A stretch of 64,000 nucleotides of DNA from Streptococcus oralis. GTDB taxonomy: Bacteria > Bacillota > Bacilli > Lactobacillales > Streptococcaceae. A model generated the notes under the pieces. It was not told where the DNA came from. It saw nothing but the letters and a program-made list of their open reading frames with translations, and made no database searches. Numbering within the stretch: position 1 is the stretch's first letter; every line of letters begins with the position of its first letter. The DNA lies in NCBI RefSeq assembly GCF_019334565.1, contig NZ_CP079724.1, positions 703,001 through 767,000 of the forward strand, read 5' to 3'. This document shows positions 39,024-47,689 of this stretch, in pieces. The position numbers and the translations under genes were made by a program.

Positions 39024-40772
39024 ATGAAACGACAAACTGCAAACCAAACTCTCAAGCGTTTGACCGTAGATTTAGCAAACCATCCCTTCCTCCTTTTCCT
39101 AGCCTTTTTAGGAACTATTGCCCAAGTTGCTTTATCGATCTACCTACCTATCTTGGTTGGGCAGGTCATTGACCAGGTCCTCGTAACTGGTTCTTCACCA
39201 GTTTTTTGGCAGATTTTCATCCAGATGATCTTGGTGGTCATAGGAAATACACTGGTACAATGGGCCAATCCTCTTCTTTATAATCGTCTAATCTTCTCTT
39301 ATACCAAAGACTTGCGAGAGAGAATCATTCATAAACTCCATCGTTTACCGATTTCCTTTGTAGATAGACAAGGTAGTGGGGAAATGGTTAGTCGTGTAAC
39401 CACGGATATCGAACAGTTGGCAGCTGGCTTGACCATGATTTTTAACCAATTTTTCATTGGTGTCTTGATGATTTTGGTTAGTATTCTAGCCATGCTCCAA
39501 ATTCATCTCCTCATGACCCTCTTGGTCTTGCTGTTGACGCCGCTGTCCATGGTGATTTCACGCTTTATTGCCAAACGCTCCTATCATCTCTTCCAGAAGC
39601 AAACAGAGACCAGGGGGATTCAGACTCAGTTGATTGAAGAGTCGCTTAGCCAGCAGACCATTATCCAGTCCTTCAATGCTCAAACAGAGTTTATCCAAAG
39701 ACTGCACGAGGCGAATGCCAACTATGCAGGCTATTCTCAGTCAGCCATCTTTTATTCATCAACGGTTAATCCTTCAACTCGCTTTGTCAATGCGCTCATT
39801 TATGCCCTTCTTGCTGGAGTGGGAGCCTATCGTATCATGATGGGTTCAACCTTGACCATTGGGCGTTTAGTGACTTTTTTGAACTATGTCCAACAGTATA
39901 CCAAGCCCTTTAACGATATTTCTTCAGTGCTAGCTGAGTTGCAAAGTGCTCTCGCTTGCGCAGAGCGTGTCTATGCTGTCTTAGAAAGTCCTGAGGTTGC
40001 TGAAACAGGTAAGGAAGTCTTGACCAGTGACCAAGTCAAGGGAGCTATTTCCTTTAAACATGTTTCTTTTGGCTACCATCCTGAAAGGATCTTGATTAAG
40101 GACTTATCCATCGATATCCCAGCTGGTAGCAAGGTAGCCATCGTTGGTCCGACAGGTGCTGGTAAGTCAACTCTTATCAATCTCCTCATGCGTTTTTATC
40201 CTATTAACTCGGGAGATATCTTGCTAGATGGGCAATCCATTTATGATTATACCCGAGCTTCATTGAGACAGCAGTTTGGGATGGTTCTCCAAGAAACCTG
40301 GCTCAAGCAAGGAACCATCCATGACAATATTGCCTTTGGAAATCCTGATGCTAGCCGGGAGCAGGTGATTGCTGCTGCAAAGGCAGCCAACGCAGACTTT
40401 TTCATCCAACAGTTGCCACAGGGATACGATACCAAGTTGGAAAATGCAGGAGAATCTCTCTCTGTCGGGCAAGCCCAGCTCTTGACCATCGCCCGAGTCT
40501 TTCTAGCTATCCCAAAGATTCTTATCTTAGACGAGGCAACTTCCTCCATCGATACACGGACAGAAGTGCTGGTACAGGATGCCTTTGCCAAACTGATGAA
40601 GGGGCGCACAAGCTTTATCATTGCTCACCGTTTGTCAACTATTCAGGATGCGGATCTGATTCTAGTCTTGGTGGATGGTGACATTGTTGAGCATGGTAAC
40701 CATCAGGATCTCATGGCTAGAAAGGGCAAGTATTACCAAATGCAGAAAGCTGCAGCTTTTCGCTCTGAATAA
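39024..40772 (+). CDS. ABC exporter half-transporter, catalytic partner
   Basis: ATG 39024 follows AAGGAGG (39011-39017) at 6-7 bases and gives 582 residues; the ATG at 38994 lies in the previous gene. It has six membrane helices then an ABC domain with normal Walker A GPTGAGKST, Walker B LILDEATSSID and H-loop IAHRLST. Its signature is altered to LSVGQAQ. Combined with the previous subunit, one composite ATP site is fully normal and the other has both its Walker B/H-loop and its signature degenerate, the classic heterodimer arrangement. One base separates the genes. Confidence 0.88.
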   Translation: MKRQTANQTLKRLTVDLANHPFLLFLAFLGTIAQVALSIYLPILVGQVIDQVLVTGSSPVFWQIFIQMILVVIGNTLVQWANPLLYNRLIFSYTKDLRERIIHKLHRLPISFVDRQGSGEMVSRVTTDIEQLAAGLTMIFNQFFIGVLMILVSILAMLQIHLLMTLLVLLLTPLSMVISRFIAKRSYHLFQKQTETRGIQTQLIEESLSQQTIIQSFNAQTEFIQRLHEANANYAGYSQSAIFYSSTVNPSTRFVNALIYALLAGVGAYRIMMGSTLTIGRLVTFLNYVQQYTKPFNDISSVLAELQSALACAERVYAVLESPEVAETGKEVLTSDQVKGAISFKHVSFGYHPERILIKDLSIDIPAGSKVAIVGPTGAGKSTLINLLMRFYPINSGDILLDGQSIYDYTRASLRQQFGMVLQETWLKQGTIHDNIAFGNPDASREQVIAAAKAANADFFIQQLPQGYDTKLENAGESLSVGQAQLLTIARVFLAIPKILILDEATSSIDTRTEVLVQDAFAKLMKGRTSFIIAHRLSTIQDADLILVLVDGDIVEHGNHQDLMARKGKYYQMQKAAAFRSE

Positions 40773-40800
40773 TCCTTTCTATTTTAAAATCTTATGAACG

Positions 40801-40828
40801 AAAAAAGTTGCCTTCGGGTGACTTTTTT
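40801..40828 (+). terminator. Terminator after the ABC exporter pair
   Basis: AAAAAAGTTGCC and GGTGACTTTTTT pair around a TTCG loop. Confidence 0.8.
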
Positions 40829-40872
40829 GTTACAATAGCTAGAAAAAATCAAGGCCTTGGAAGGAGAAAACA

Positions 40873-42132
40873 ATGAAAGTCTATCAGCATGTAAATATCG
40901 TGACTTGTGACCAAGATTTCCATGTTTATTTGGATGGTATCTTAGCCGTTAAGGACTCTCAAATCATTTATGTCGGCCAAGAGGAGCCAGAGATTTTAGA
41001 GCAAGCTGAGCAGATTATAGACTATCAGGGAGCCTGGATCATGCCTGGTTTGGTCAATTGCCATACCCATTCAGCTATGACAGGATTGAGAGGGATCCAA
41101 GATGATAGCAATCTCCATGAATGGCTCAATGACTATATCTGGCCTGCAGAAGCAGGATTTACGCCTGATATGACTACCAAGGCGGTCAAAGAAGCTCTGA
41201 CAGAGATGCTCCAGTCAGGGACAACAACCTTCAACGATATGTATAATCCCAATGGTGTGGATATCCAGCAAATTTATCAGGCAGTTAAGGCTTCCAAGAT
41301 GAGTTGTTATTTCTCACCGACCCTCTTTTCTTCAGAGGCAGAAACAACTGCTGAGACCATAAGCAGAACCCGAGCCATCATAGAGGAAATCTTAGGATAT
41401 GAAAACCCAAATTTCAAGGTTATGGTAGCTCCACATTCTCCCTACAGCTGTAGTAGAGACTTGCTGGAAGCGAGCTTAGATATGGCAAAAGAGCTAAATA
41501 TCCCTCTCCATATCCATGTGGCAGAGACCAAGGAAGAGTCAGGAATTATCCTCAAACGCTATGGCAAACGTCCCCTCGCCTTTCTAGAAGAACTGGGTTA
41601 TTTAGATCATCCGTCTGTCTTTGCTCATGGGGTCGAGCTAAACGAGCGAGAAATTGAACGCTTGGCAACTTCTCATGTGGCAATCGCCCATAATCCTATC
41701 AGTAACCTCAAACTGGCCTCAGGGATCGCTCCAATCATCCAACTGCAAAAAGCAGGAGTAGCAGTCGGAATTGCGACTGACTCAGTTGCTTCCAATAATA
41801 ATCTAGATATGTTTGAGGAAGGACGGACCGCAGCCCTTCTTCAGAAAATGAAGAGTGGAGATGCCAGCCAATTCCCTATCGAGACAGCCCTTAAGGCACT
41901 GACGATCGAAGGAGCTAAGGTTCTAGGAATGGAAAAGCAGATAGGAAGCCTAGAAGTTGGCAAGCAAGCGGATTTTCTGGTCATTCAACCACAAGGAAAA
42001 ATCCATCTTCAACCTCAGAAAAATATGCTCTCTCATCTGGTTTATGCTGTCAAATCCAGTGATGTTGATGATGTTTATATCGCTGGAGAACAGGTGGTTA
42101 AGCAAGGCAAAGTTTTGACAGTAGAGATTTAA
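40873..42132 (+). CDS. Amidohydrolase, MtaD/TrzA/AtzA family deaminase
   Basis: The 419-residue TIM-barrel metal hydrolase shows GLVNCHTHSAMTG (metal HxH), HIHVAETKEE, VFAHGVELNERE and GIATDSVASNNNLDMFEE with the metal-binding Asp. These are the 5'-methylthioadenosine/S-adenosylhomocysteine deaminase and chlorohydrolase family marks. A deaminase acting on adenosine-type by-products is the best family-level call; the true substrate is not certain. It stands alone with AAGGAG upstream and lies directly before the rplJ leader. Confidence 0.85.
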   Translation: MKVYQHVNIVTCDQDFHVYLDGILAVKDSQIIYVGQEEPEILEQAEQIIDYQGAWIMPGLVNCHTHSAMTGLRGIQDDSNLHEWLNDYIWPAEAGFTPDMTTKAVKEALTEMLQSGTTTFNDMYNPNGVDIQQIYQAVKASKMSCYFSPTLFSSEAETTAETISRTRAIIEEILGYENPNFKVMVAPHSPYSCSRDLLEASLDMAKELNIPLHIHVAETKEESGIILKRYGKRPLAFLEELGYLDHPSVFAHGVELNEREIERLATSHVAIAHNPISNLKLASGIAPIIQLQKAGVAVGIATDSVASNNNLDMFEEGRTAALLQKMKSGDASQFPIETALKALTIEGAKVLGMEKQIGSLEVGKQADFLVIQPQGKIHLQPQKNMLSHLVYAVKSSDVDDVYIAGEQVVKQGKVLTVEI

Positions 42133-42160
42133 AAAAATTTAAAAAAAGTTTGCAAAAATC

Positions 42161-42189
42161 TTGCATTCTTTTTTTGTCTATGCTATACT
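42161..42189 (+). promoter_or_regulatory. Promoter of rplJ-rplL
   Basis: TTGCAT (42161-42166) and TATACT (42184-42189) are 17 bases apart, with TG-C before the -10. Confidence 0.8.
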
Positions 42190-42194
42190 TATAT

Positions 42195-42345
42195 ACGGTT
42201 TGAAAAAACTGCCTAAGACAGTAGGGGAGCTCGACTCATAAAGATCCTACCGAGGACAAAACGTATCATGTAAAAAGAAGCGTATTGTACTTTCGTGTCT
42301 AGGTTTGGGCGCGTTTTTCTTTTGGAAAAATTCCCCAAGCAAAAT
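42195..42345 (+). promoter_or_regulatory. L10 (rplJ) autoregulatory leader
   Basis: The 175-base 5' leader contains conserved-looking blocks (CTGCCTAAGACAGTAGGGGA and CTACCGAGGAC) and an AAAAGAAGCG to CGCGTTTTTCTTTT pairing followed by T, like an attenuator. Its position before rplJ fits the ribosomal-protein L10 leader, to which the L10-L12 complex binds to control its own synthesis. The exact boundaries are approximate. Confidence 0.75.
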
Positions 42346-42367
42346 AATTACGGAGGTGAACACACTA

Positions 42368-42868
42368 ATGAGTGAAGCAATTATTGCTAAAAAAGCGGAA
42401 CTAGTTGACGTAGTGGCTGAAAAAATGAAAGCTGCTGCATCTATCGTCGTTGTAGACGCTCGTGGTTTGACAGTTGAGCAAGATACAGTTCTTCGTCGTG
42501 AGCTTCGTGGAAGCGAAGTTGAGTATAAAGTCATTAAAAACTCAATCTTGCGTCGTGCAGCTGAAAAAGCTGGTCTTGAAGATCTTGCATCAGTATTTGT
42601 TGGACCATCTGCAGTAGCATTTTCTAACGAAGATGTTATCGCACCAGCGAAAATCTTGAACGATTTTGCTAAAAACGCTGAAGCACTTGAAATCAAAGGT
42701 GGTGCAATCGAAGGCGCTGTCGCATCTAAAGAAGAAATCGTTGCTCTTGCAACTCTTCCAAACCGCGAAGGACTTCTTTCTATGCTCCTTTCTGTACTTC
42801 AAGCGCCAGTGCGCAACGTTGCTCTTGCAGTCAAAGCGGTTGCAGACAACAAAGAAGACGCAGCTTAA
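42368..42868 (+). CDS. rplJ: 50S ribosomal protein L10
   Basis: L10 anchors the L7/L12 stalk on 23S rRNA. ATG 42368 gives 166 residues starting [14 protein letters not shown], the usual length; an upstream in-frame ATG at 42305 would add residues from the leader and is rejected. The ribosome site is ACGGAGGTGAACACACTA. The body has [14 protein letters not shown] and [17 protein letters not shown], as expected. rplL follows 74 bases later. Confidence 0.97.
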   Translation: MSEAIIAKKAELVDVVAEKMKAAASIVVVDARGLTVEQDTVLRRELRGSEVEYKVIKNSILRRAAEKAGLEDLASVFVGPSAVAFSNEDVIAPAKILNDFAKNAEALEIKGGAIEGAVASKEEIVALATLPNREGLLSMLLSVLQAPVRNVALAVKAVADNKEDAA

Positions 42869-42942
42869 TCTTAAGCTACGCAGCGTAGCCTAGCTACGGA
42901 AAAACGATTATAAAATTAAAAACTTATTTGGAGGAAATAACA

Positions 42943-43311
42943 ATGGCATTGAACATTGAAAACATTATTGCTGAAATTAAAGAAGCTTCAATCCTTGAAT
43001 TGAACGACCTTGTAAAAGCTATCGAAGAAGAATTTGGTGTAACTGCAGCTGCTCCTGTAGCTGTTGCTGCAGCTGGTGCTGCTGACGCTGGTGCTGCTAA
43101 AGACTCATTTGACGTTGAGTTGACAGCTGCTGGTGACAAAAAAGTTGGCGTTATCAAAGTTGTACGTGAAATCACTGGTCTTGGACTTAAAGAAGCTAAA
43201 GAACTTGTTGATGGTGCACCAGGTGTCATCAAAGAAGGCGTTCCAACTGCAGAAGCTGAAGAAATCAAAGCTAAATTGGAAGAAGCTGGAGCTTCAGTTA
43301 CTCTTAAATAA
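42943..43311 (+). CDS. rplL: 50S ribosomal protein L7/L12
   Basis: The 122-residue stalk protein has an N-terminal dimerisation helix ([16 protein letters not shown]), an Ala-rich hinge (about 35-52) and the C-terminal factor-binding domain with [18 protein letters not shown] 42943 follows TTGGAGGAAATAACA; an ATG at 42928 lies upstream of that site and was rejected. The terminator that follows it is the insertion site of the phage-like element at 43325. Confidence 0.97.
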   Translation: MALNIENIIAEIKEASILELNDLVKAIEEEFGVTAAAPVAVAAAGAADAGAAKDSFDVELTAAGDKKVGVIKVVREITGLGLKEAKELVDGAPGVIKEGVPTAEAEEIKAKLEEAGASVTLK

Positions 43312-43324
43312 TAGAGCGACTACT

Positions 43325-43386
43325 TTAGTAGCTTAAAAACATGATTAAATCGCTATTCTTAGGAGTAGCGGTTTTTCTTTTTGTTC
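43325..43386 (+). repeat. attL: left direct repeat containing the rplL terminator
   Basis: This 62-bp segment starting TTAGTAGCTTAAAAACATGA matches 49961-50022 at 59 of 62 positions. It contains CGCTA...TAGCG followed by TTTTTCTTTTT, the rplL terminator. Integration therefore duplicated the terminator and left rplL intact. Confidence 0.85.
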
Positions 43387-43391
43387 GTGAG

Positions 43392-43410
43392 GGGGCAAAA
43401 AAGGGGCAAA
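43392..43410 (+). repeat. Two GGGGCAAA direct repeats beside the integrase end
   Basis: GGGGCAAA occurs at 43392-43399 and 43403-43410, one helical turn apart, between attL and the integrase stop. They could be arm-type binding sites of the integrase. Confidence 0.5.
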
Positions 43411-44561
43411 CTATTTGTAAATTTTATCCAGGACATCAACAACTTTTGACTTGATGTTCTTGGTAACGTGAGTATAGATTTCCATGGTTGTCTTACCATT
43501 ATCTTTGTGGGCAACTCTCTGAGTTATTGCTTTTAAGGGGATATTGTTTTCAGCAAGCGTACTGATAAGAGTGTGTCTTAGAATGTGAGGGTGCAATTTT
43601 TTGTTAATTGGTTTCTTTAGAGTTGCATTAGCATTCTTCATTAACTTACTGATGCTTGATTTATGAATTGGAATACCGCTAGAAGAAACGAATATAAATC
43701 CCATATCTTTATAGGCTGGATTCGTATTTTTTCTTAATTCATGCAGCTCTATAAATTCTTCAATAATCTCAATTTCTTTATTCGTTAAATCAACCACTCT
43801 GACAGATGATAAGGTTTTAGGAGTTGTTTTGACACCTTCTAAACCTTTACGAGTTGGATCTAAAGTTCCGTTGATAGTGATAGTACGGTTTTTCTTATCG
43901 TAATTTTCAAATTTAAGCGCACCAGCTTCACCGACTCGATAACCATTCAAAGCCATAAATTCAGCCATACGAGCAACATGATACCCTCTATTGTATTTTT
44001 TCATGGCTTTTAACAATATTTTTAATTCGCTTTGTTCAAGGAATTTGTCTTCAATACGCTCCATTGTTTCGTATGTGACGACTCCCTTTGGTAGCCTTAC
44101 CAGTTGGATAGGATTGCTATCAATCAACTCTAAATCTTGAGCGTACTTGAATACCATACTTAGTACGGATTTGTGCTTTTTTAATTTGATATGATTGTCT
44201 TCTGAGTCTGTAAAATATTGTTGAGAATATTTAGTAGTGATGTTATTTATTTTTATTCCTGGCGCAAAACTTTTTTTACTTCATCAACCGCATAGACCAT
44301 TGTTTTTATAGTAGATGCTTTGATGGATATTTTATGGAGTTCCCACCAGTCGCTTAGCACGTCTTCGAAAAGCATATCAGTAGTAGTCAAGCTTTGTAAC
44401 CTTTCAACTATCTTTTCATCTAGTAGCTTTTGAGCTTCTTTTTTCGCTCTGGATGATCCAGAGTTCAGAGTAACAGAAACTCTTTTCCATTTCTCAGTGT
44501 ATGGGTCTTTGTATCGCTCGAAAAATTTATATTTTCTGTTGGAAAGTTCTTCCATCCACAT
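43411..44561 (-). pseudogene. Tyrosine integrase with a single-base frameshift
   Basis: The gene is read as an N-terminal piece (44561 to about 44253) and a C-terminal piece (from 44157 to 43411). Translating the gap shows the frame continues, IKINNITTKYSQQYFTDSE, if one base is restored near 44258-44265 (minus strand GCGCCAGG, probably once GCGCCCAGG). The C-terminal part has the catalytic Arg in NGYRVGEAGALK, HILRHTLIST with His and Arg, and the nucleophile Tyr in EIYTHV. Restored length would be about 383 residues. As it stands the integrase should be inactive, unless the missing base is a sequencing error. AGGTAAAATCA lies before the ATG. Confidence 0.85.
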
Positions 44562-44589
44562 TGATTTTACCTCACTTTTTTGTTAAAAT
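44561..44589 (+). promoter_or_regulatory. Promoter of the candidate small RNA
   Basis: TTGATT (44561-44566), 17 bases, then TAAAAT (44584-44589) with TG-T just before the -10. It points rightward, opposite to all flanking genes. Confidence 0.6.
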
Positions 44590-44595
44590 GGGTAT

Positions 44596-44682
44596 AAGAA
44601 AACGACCTTTTGAATGGTTGTTTCTTATACAGGATATCCTCACACTCAAAAACTTGGCGGTCGGAGAGTGTGAGGATTTTTT
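44596..44682 (+). ncRNA. Candidate small RNA with two hairpins
   Basis: The segment between integrase and methyltransferase has a well-formed plus-strand promoter and a plus-strand terminator, but no open frame. The first hairpin pairs GTATAAGAAA (from 44592) with TTTCTTATAC (44621-44630) plus CGACC/GGTTG. The second is a perfect 12-base stem, ATCCTCACACTC (44636-44647) with GAGTGTGAGGAT (44666-44677), followed by TTTTTTATTT. Its 18-base loop contains CTTGGCGG; CUUG fits the YUNR U-turn found in antisense RNA loops. Predicted length is about 85 bases. Target unknown. Confidence 0.55.
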
Positions 44683-44684
44683 AT

Positions 44685-45539
44685 TTAAGCTTTCTTCAAA
44701 TATTGTGTTTCAATTGGAATAATTAATTGTTTCGAGTAGAAAATATATTCAATTCCTTTACTAGGTTTTGTCACAGAATAATTTAGATAATACTTTTCAT
44801 TCCTAAGGTTACTGTACATTTTAAAAATTTCATCAGAAACATCATATGTAAGAATCCATTTTTTATTAGACATATATTTTTTTATGGATTTAGCTAAACT
44901 AAGGTGATTTTCATGATTATAGAAGTTTGTATATAATCCAGGTCCTTTTTTATAATAAGGTGGATCAAAAAATGTAAAAGAATTTTTTGTTCTAGAAATA
45001 TTTAAACGAATAAACTTTTCAGCATCCATGTTATAAAGTTTAATACGTTTTTTTAGAGATGCAATCAATGTAATTTTCTCAATAATTTTTTCTCTATTGA
45101 ATCGACAATCAAGTTTGTAATCTCCGTCTTGTTTTAAACCACCAATTACACCAGCTTTTATAATACCTGAACGATTTGTACGATTGAGGAATAAAGTTGA
45201 AAAACCTAGAGAAAGCAAATCATCACAATTATCTTTATTATTCTGGATATCTCTTTGAATTTTCCATTCTTCGATAGTGATAGGTGTGGTTTCAATTTTT
45301 TTAATCAGCTGTTCAGTATAATTTAACACGGAATACCAAAAAGCATAAATTGCTTTATCAAAATCATTCACCATGATTTTTTCTACATCATTATTAAGAA
45401 GTAACTTCAAGGCAATCCCCATTCCGCCCATATAAGGTTCGATATAAGTTGTTGCATTGTTAGATACAACGAGCTCTCTAACATATTCGTAAATTTGAGA
45501 CTTTCCACCTGGATACCTTAAAGGACTAATATTTTTCAT
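44685..45539 (-). CDS. D12-class N6-adenine DNA methyltransferase
   Basis: The 284-residue protein starts MKNISPLRYPGGKSQI, containing the Dam-type SAM-binding YPGGK, then YIEPYMGGMGIAL and the catalytic FFDPPYYKK (DPPY at 192-195). It should methylate adenine in a short DNA site that cannot be predicted here. No restriction endonuclease gene is adjacent. It is transcribed after the OLD-like ATPase, 54 bases downstream with GAAAGGAGGAAT as ribosome site, so the pair is probably one functional module, with the methyl mark either protecting the host or being what the ATPase reads. DNA is A+T-rich. Confidence 0.88.
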   Translation of the reverse strand: MKNISPLRYPGGKSQIYEYVRELVVSNNATTYIEPYMGGMGIALKLLLNNDVEKIMVNDFDKAIYAFWYSVLNYTEQLIKKIETTPITIEEWKIQRDIQNNKDNCDDLLSLGFSTLFLNRTNRSGIIKAGVIGGLKQDGDYKLDCRFNREKIIEKITLIASLKKRIKLYNMDAEKFIRLNISRTKNSFTFFDPPYYKKGPGLYTNFYNHENHLSLAKSIKKYMSNKKWILTYDVSDEIFKMYSNLRNEKYYLNYSVTKPSKGIEYIFYSKQLIIPIETQYLKKA

Positions 45540-45593
45540 AATTCATTCCTCCTTTCTATTTATAATACACTATTTCAAAAATTTTGGCCAGTT

Positions 45594-47303
45594 TTATAAT
45601 CTAGGTATTTTATTATTTTTGGCCACAAAATCGTATGCTTTTTTAAATAATTTTTCAAATTCATTAACAGAATCAGGATTTTTCTTCTTCCAATATACTA
45701 TTGGATTATTTTGCCCTTTCCAATTTGATTTTTCATCATTAAACCAAGTCTTCCAAACTACTCTAGGTTTTGTATTTTTGTATGTACCGTTCTGATTTTC
45801 ATATTGTTCTTCATATGTACCGTTTTTGATGGATTGTAGAACACGGTACTTGGAATTATTCATGAAAATAGGAAAATTGTAGTTGTCACTAGTCTGCTCC
45901 CAAAATTCAGAGTCTGGGTTATTTAATATATCAAAAACAAATTCTTCAGGATTAGCCTTTGATCCATGATTCGGTAGGGTAATAAAATTTTTGTACTTAC
46001 TATTGTCGATTTCTTGATCACCATCTAAACATATAATGGAGTTATTTGTAAATTCAGGAACTTTATGTTTGTGAAGTGATTGATATTGGCTAGAGGAAAT
46101 ACTTACACTACTGATAGGCTTGATTCTTTTCGAAACAGCTAAATTATCACTATCTTTAAATCCTTTAATTAGATTTTTAAAAACAAAATATGCTTCAGGG
46201 TCTTCAAAATAAACTTTTACCTTATCCAATATCAGTTCTTGATTTACTTGGGCTAGCAATTCATTTTTAAACTTATATAAAAAGTCAAGCTCAGTTAATT
46301 TGATATCTGAAATATCAGATTCATTAGTTGTAAAGATTTTAACATCACGATTTATTCTTTGGTTTTTTATTTTTTCTGTTTCAAGATGTTCTAAAAGAGT
46401 AAGTGAATGAGAGGTTACGAATATTTGTATATTCCACGCTCTGGCTTTTTCTAAAAAGATATCGAGAAGTATATTTTGTGCAGCAGGATATAGTGTTGCA
46501 TCAACTTCGTCAACTAATAAAATTCCACCTTTATAATGATTTGGATAATTATCTTTTAATTTTTTAAATGAATACAATGCAAGTAATAGTTGTCCAACAA
46601 TATCTTCTCCTGAGGATATCATCTCTATTGTCCGTTCAGAATCGATATATGCTGCAGTTTGTTTTTTTGTATTAGTTTCAGTGGCAGTTAAATTATCCGG
46701 ATATTGTTTAAGCAATATAGATTCATATAAAATATGAATATCTTTCTTATCTTGTTCTGAAATTTCGAGACTATAACTTTTATTTTTAGTTTTGACTAAT
46801 GGTGTTAATCGATCAAGACCAAGATAAATAACAGGATGGATATAATTGGCGGATTCATTATTATCTCGTCTAGTTACAAAACGAGGCAATATTCTGTCTG
46901 TATGATTTGTAGTTTCAACTTTGAACCATTCCTCATTATCTAAAATTACATTGATATGTTCTGTTTCTCTGACATCTTTTTCAGACAGTTTAAAATGTTC
47001 ATTTGAAGAGGATTCGAATGGTTTTCCAAAATGAGTAAGAATGGAATTATACTCAGTTATAAGTTCTGAATCTAGTTCAGAGTCTAATTTAGAAAATTTT
47101 GTTTTATTAAGTTCTTGACACTCTGGAGAAATAAATTCAATGACTTTATTATTGTATGAAAAACCTTGGGCAATCATTCCAAGAATAGTAGATTTACCAG
47201 TTCCGTTTTTTCCTGAAATTATATTGACGTATTTTGATGGTTGGAAAGACAATTCTTTTATCAACCTGAAATCTTTTATTTTAAGTTCTTTGATATAGAC
47301 CAT
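45594..47303 (-). CDS. OLD-like ATPase with C-terminal TOPRIM-type region
   Basis: The 569 residues begin with an ABC/RecF-like ATPase: Walker A GKNGTGKST (31-39), Walker B ILLVDEVDATLYP (D265/E266) and H-loop TSHS (H299). From about 360 there is VYFEDPEAYFVF (E367, E370) and then IICLDGDQE (D427, D429), which looks like the Glu and DxD motifs of a TOPRIM nuclease as in OLD-family proteins, though the first motif lacks the usual EG. It follows ImmA by 2 bases and precedes the methyltransferase. OLD-like nucleases are frequent phage-defence effectors; this role is inferred. Confidence 0.75.
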   Translation of the reverse strand: MVYIKELKIKDFRLIKELSFQPSKYVNIISGKNGTGKSTILGMIAQGFSYNNKVIEFISPECQELNKTKFSKLDSELDSELITEYNSILTHFGKPFESSSNEHFKLSEKDVRETEHINVILDNEEWFKVETTNHTDRILPRFVTRRDNNESANYIHPVIYLGLDRLTPLVKTKNKSYSLEISEQDKKDIHILYESILLKQYPDNLTATETNTKKQTAAYIDSERTIEMISSGEDIVGQLLLALYSFKKLKDNYPNHYKGGILLVDEVDATLYPAAQNILLDIFLEKARAWNIQIFVTSHSLTLLEHLETEKIKNQRINRDVKIFTTNESDISDIKLTELDFLYKFKNELLAQVNQELILDKVKVYFEDPEAYFVFKNLIKGFKDSDNLAVSKRIKPISSVSISSSQYQSLHKHKVPEFTNNSIICLDGDQEIDNSKYKNFITLPNHGSKANPEEFVFDILNNPDSEFWEQTSDNYNFPIFMNNSKYRVLQSIKNGTYEEQYENQNGTYKNTKPRVVWKTWFNDEKSNWKGQNNPIVYWKKKNPDSVNEFEKLFKKAYDFVAKNNKIPRL

Positions 47304-47305
47304 TT

Positions 47306-47689
47306 TTATATTCCTTCTATTTTCTTAAACTCTTCCTGGATCATATCCTCGCCCCAGATTGTTGAGATTTTGTGTCTTTCTGCAAACTGGAGCCAGTTGA
47401 AGTCTGATACTTCATACTGCGCGAGTTCTTCAGAGATGAGATGTCGAATCATGAAGCGGTCTGCTTCGTTCTCGTATTTGTAAAGTAGTCTCTTGTAATG
47501 CGCTGGATTGTGGTTTATGTGCCCTAATTCGTGCAGGATGACCTTTTCTCGCTCCTCTAGGGATATAAAATCCCTATTGACGTAGATAATGCGCTCATCA
47601 GGGAAATAGAAGCCCCTACGCACCCACATGGTTTCTGAGAAGAGATAGAGTGTGACCTGGTATTCATCCAGTAACTCATTCACTTTCAA
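47306..47689 (-). CDS. ImmA/IrrE family metallopeptidase
   Basis: About 127 residues from TTG 47689 (a GTG at 47683 is an alternative; the longer frame to 47728 overlaps the repressor too far). The zinc-peptidase motif HELGH is present in VILHELGHINHNP. ImmA-type peptidases cut phage or ICE repressors after DNA damage to release induction. The start overlaps the end of the repressor gene, so the two are translated together, the usual arrangement. It is followed by the OLD-like ATPase in the same unit. Confidence 0.85.
   Translation of the reverse strand: MKVNELLDEYQVTLYLFSETMWVRRGFYFPDERIIYVNRDFISLEEREKVILHELGHINHNPAHYKRLLYKYENEADRFMIRHLISEELAQYEVSDFNWLQFAERHKISTIWGEDMIQEEFKKIEGI

Noticed and set aside
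42247-42696. A 149-codon minus-strand frame antisense to rplJ
   Set aside because: A Ser-rich shadow frame typical of antisense to an Ala-rich gene; the leader and L10 explain the sequence.
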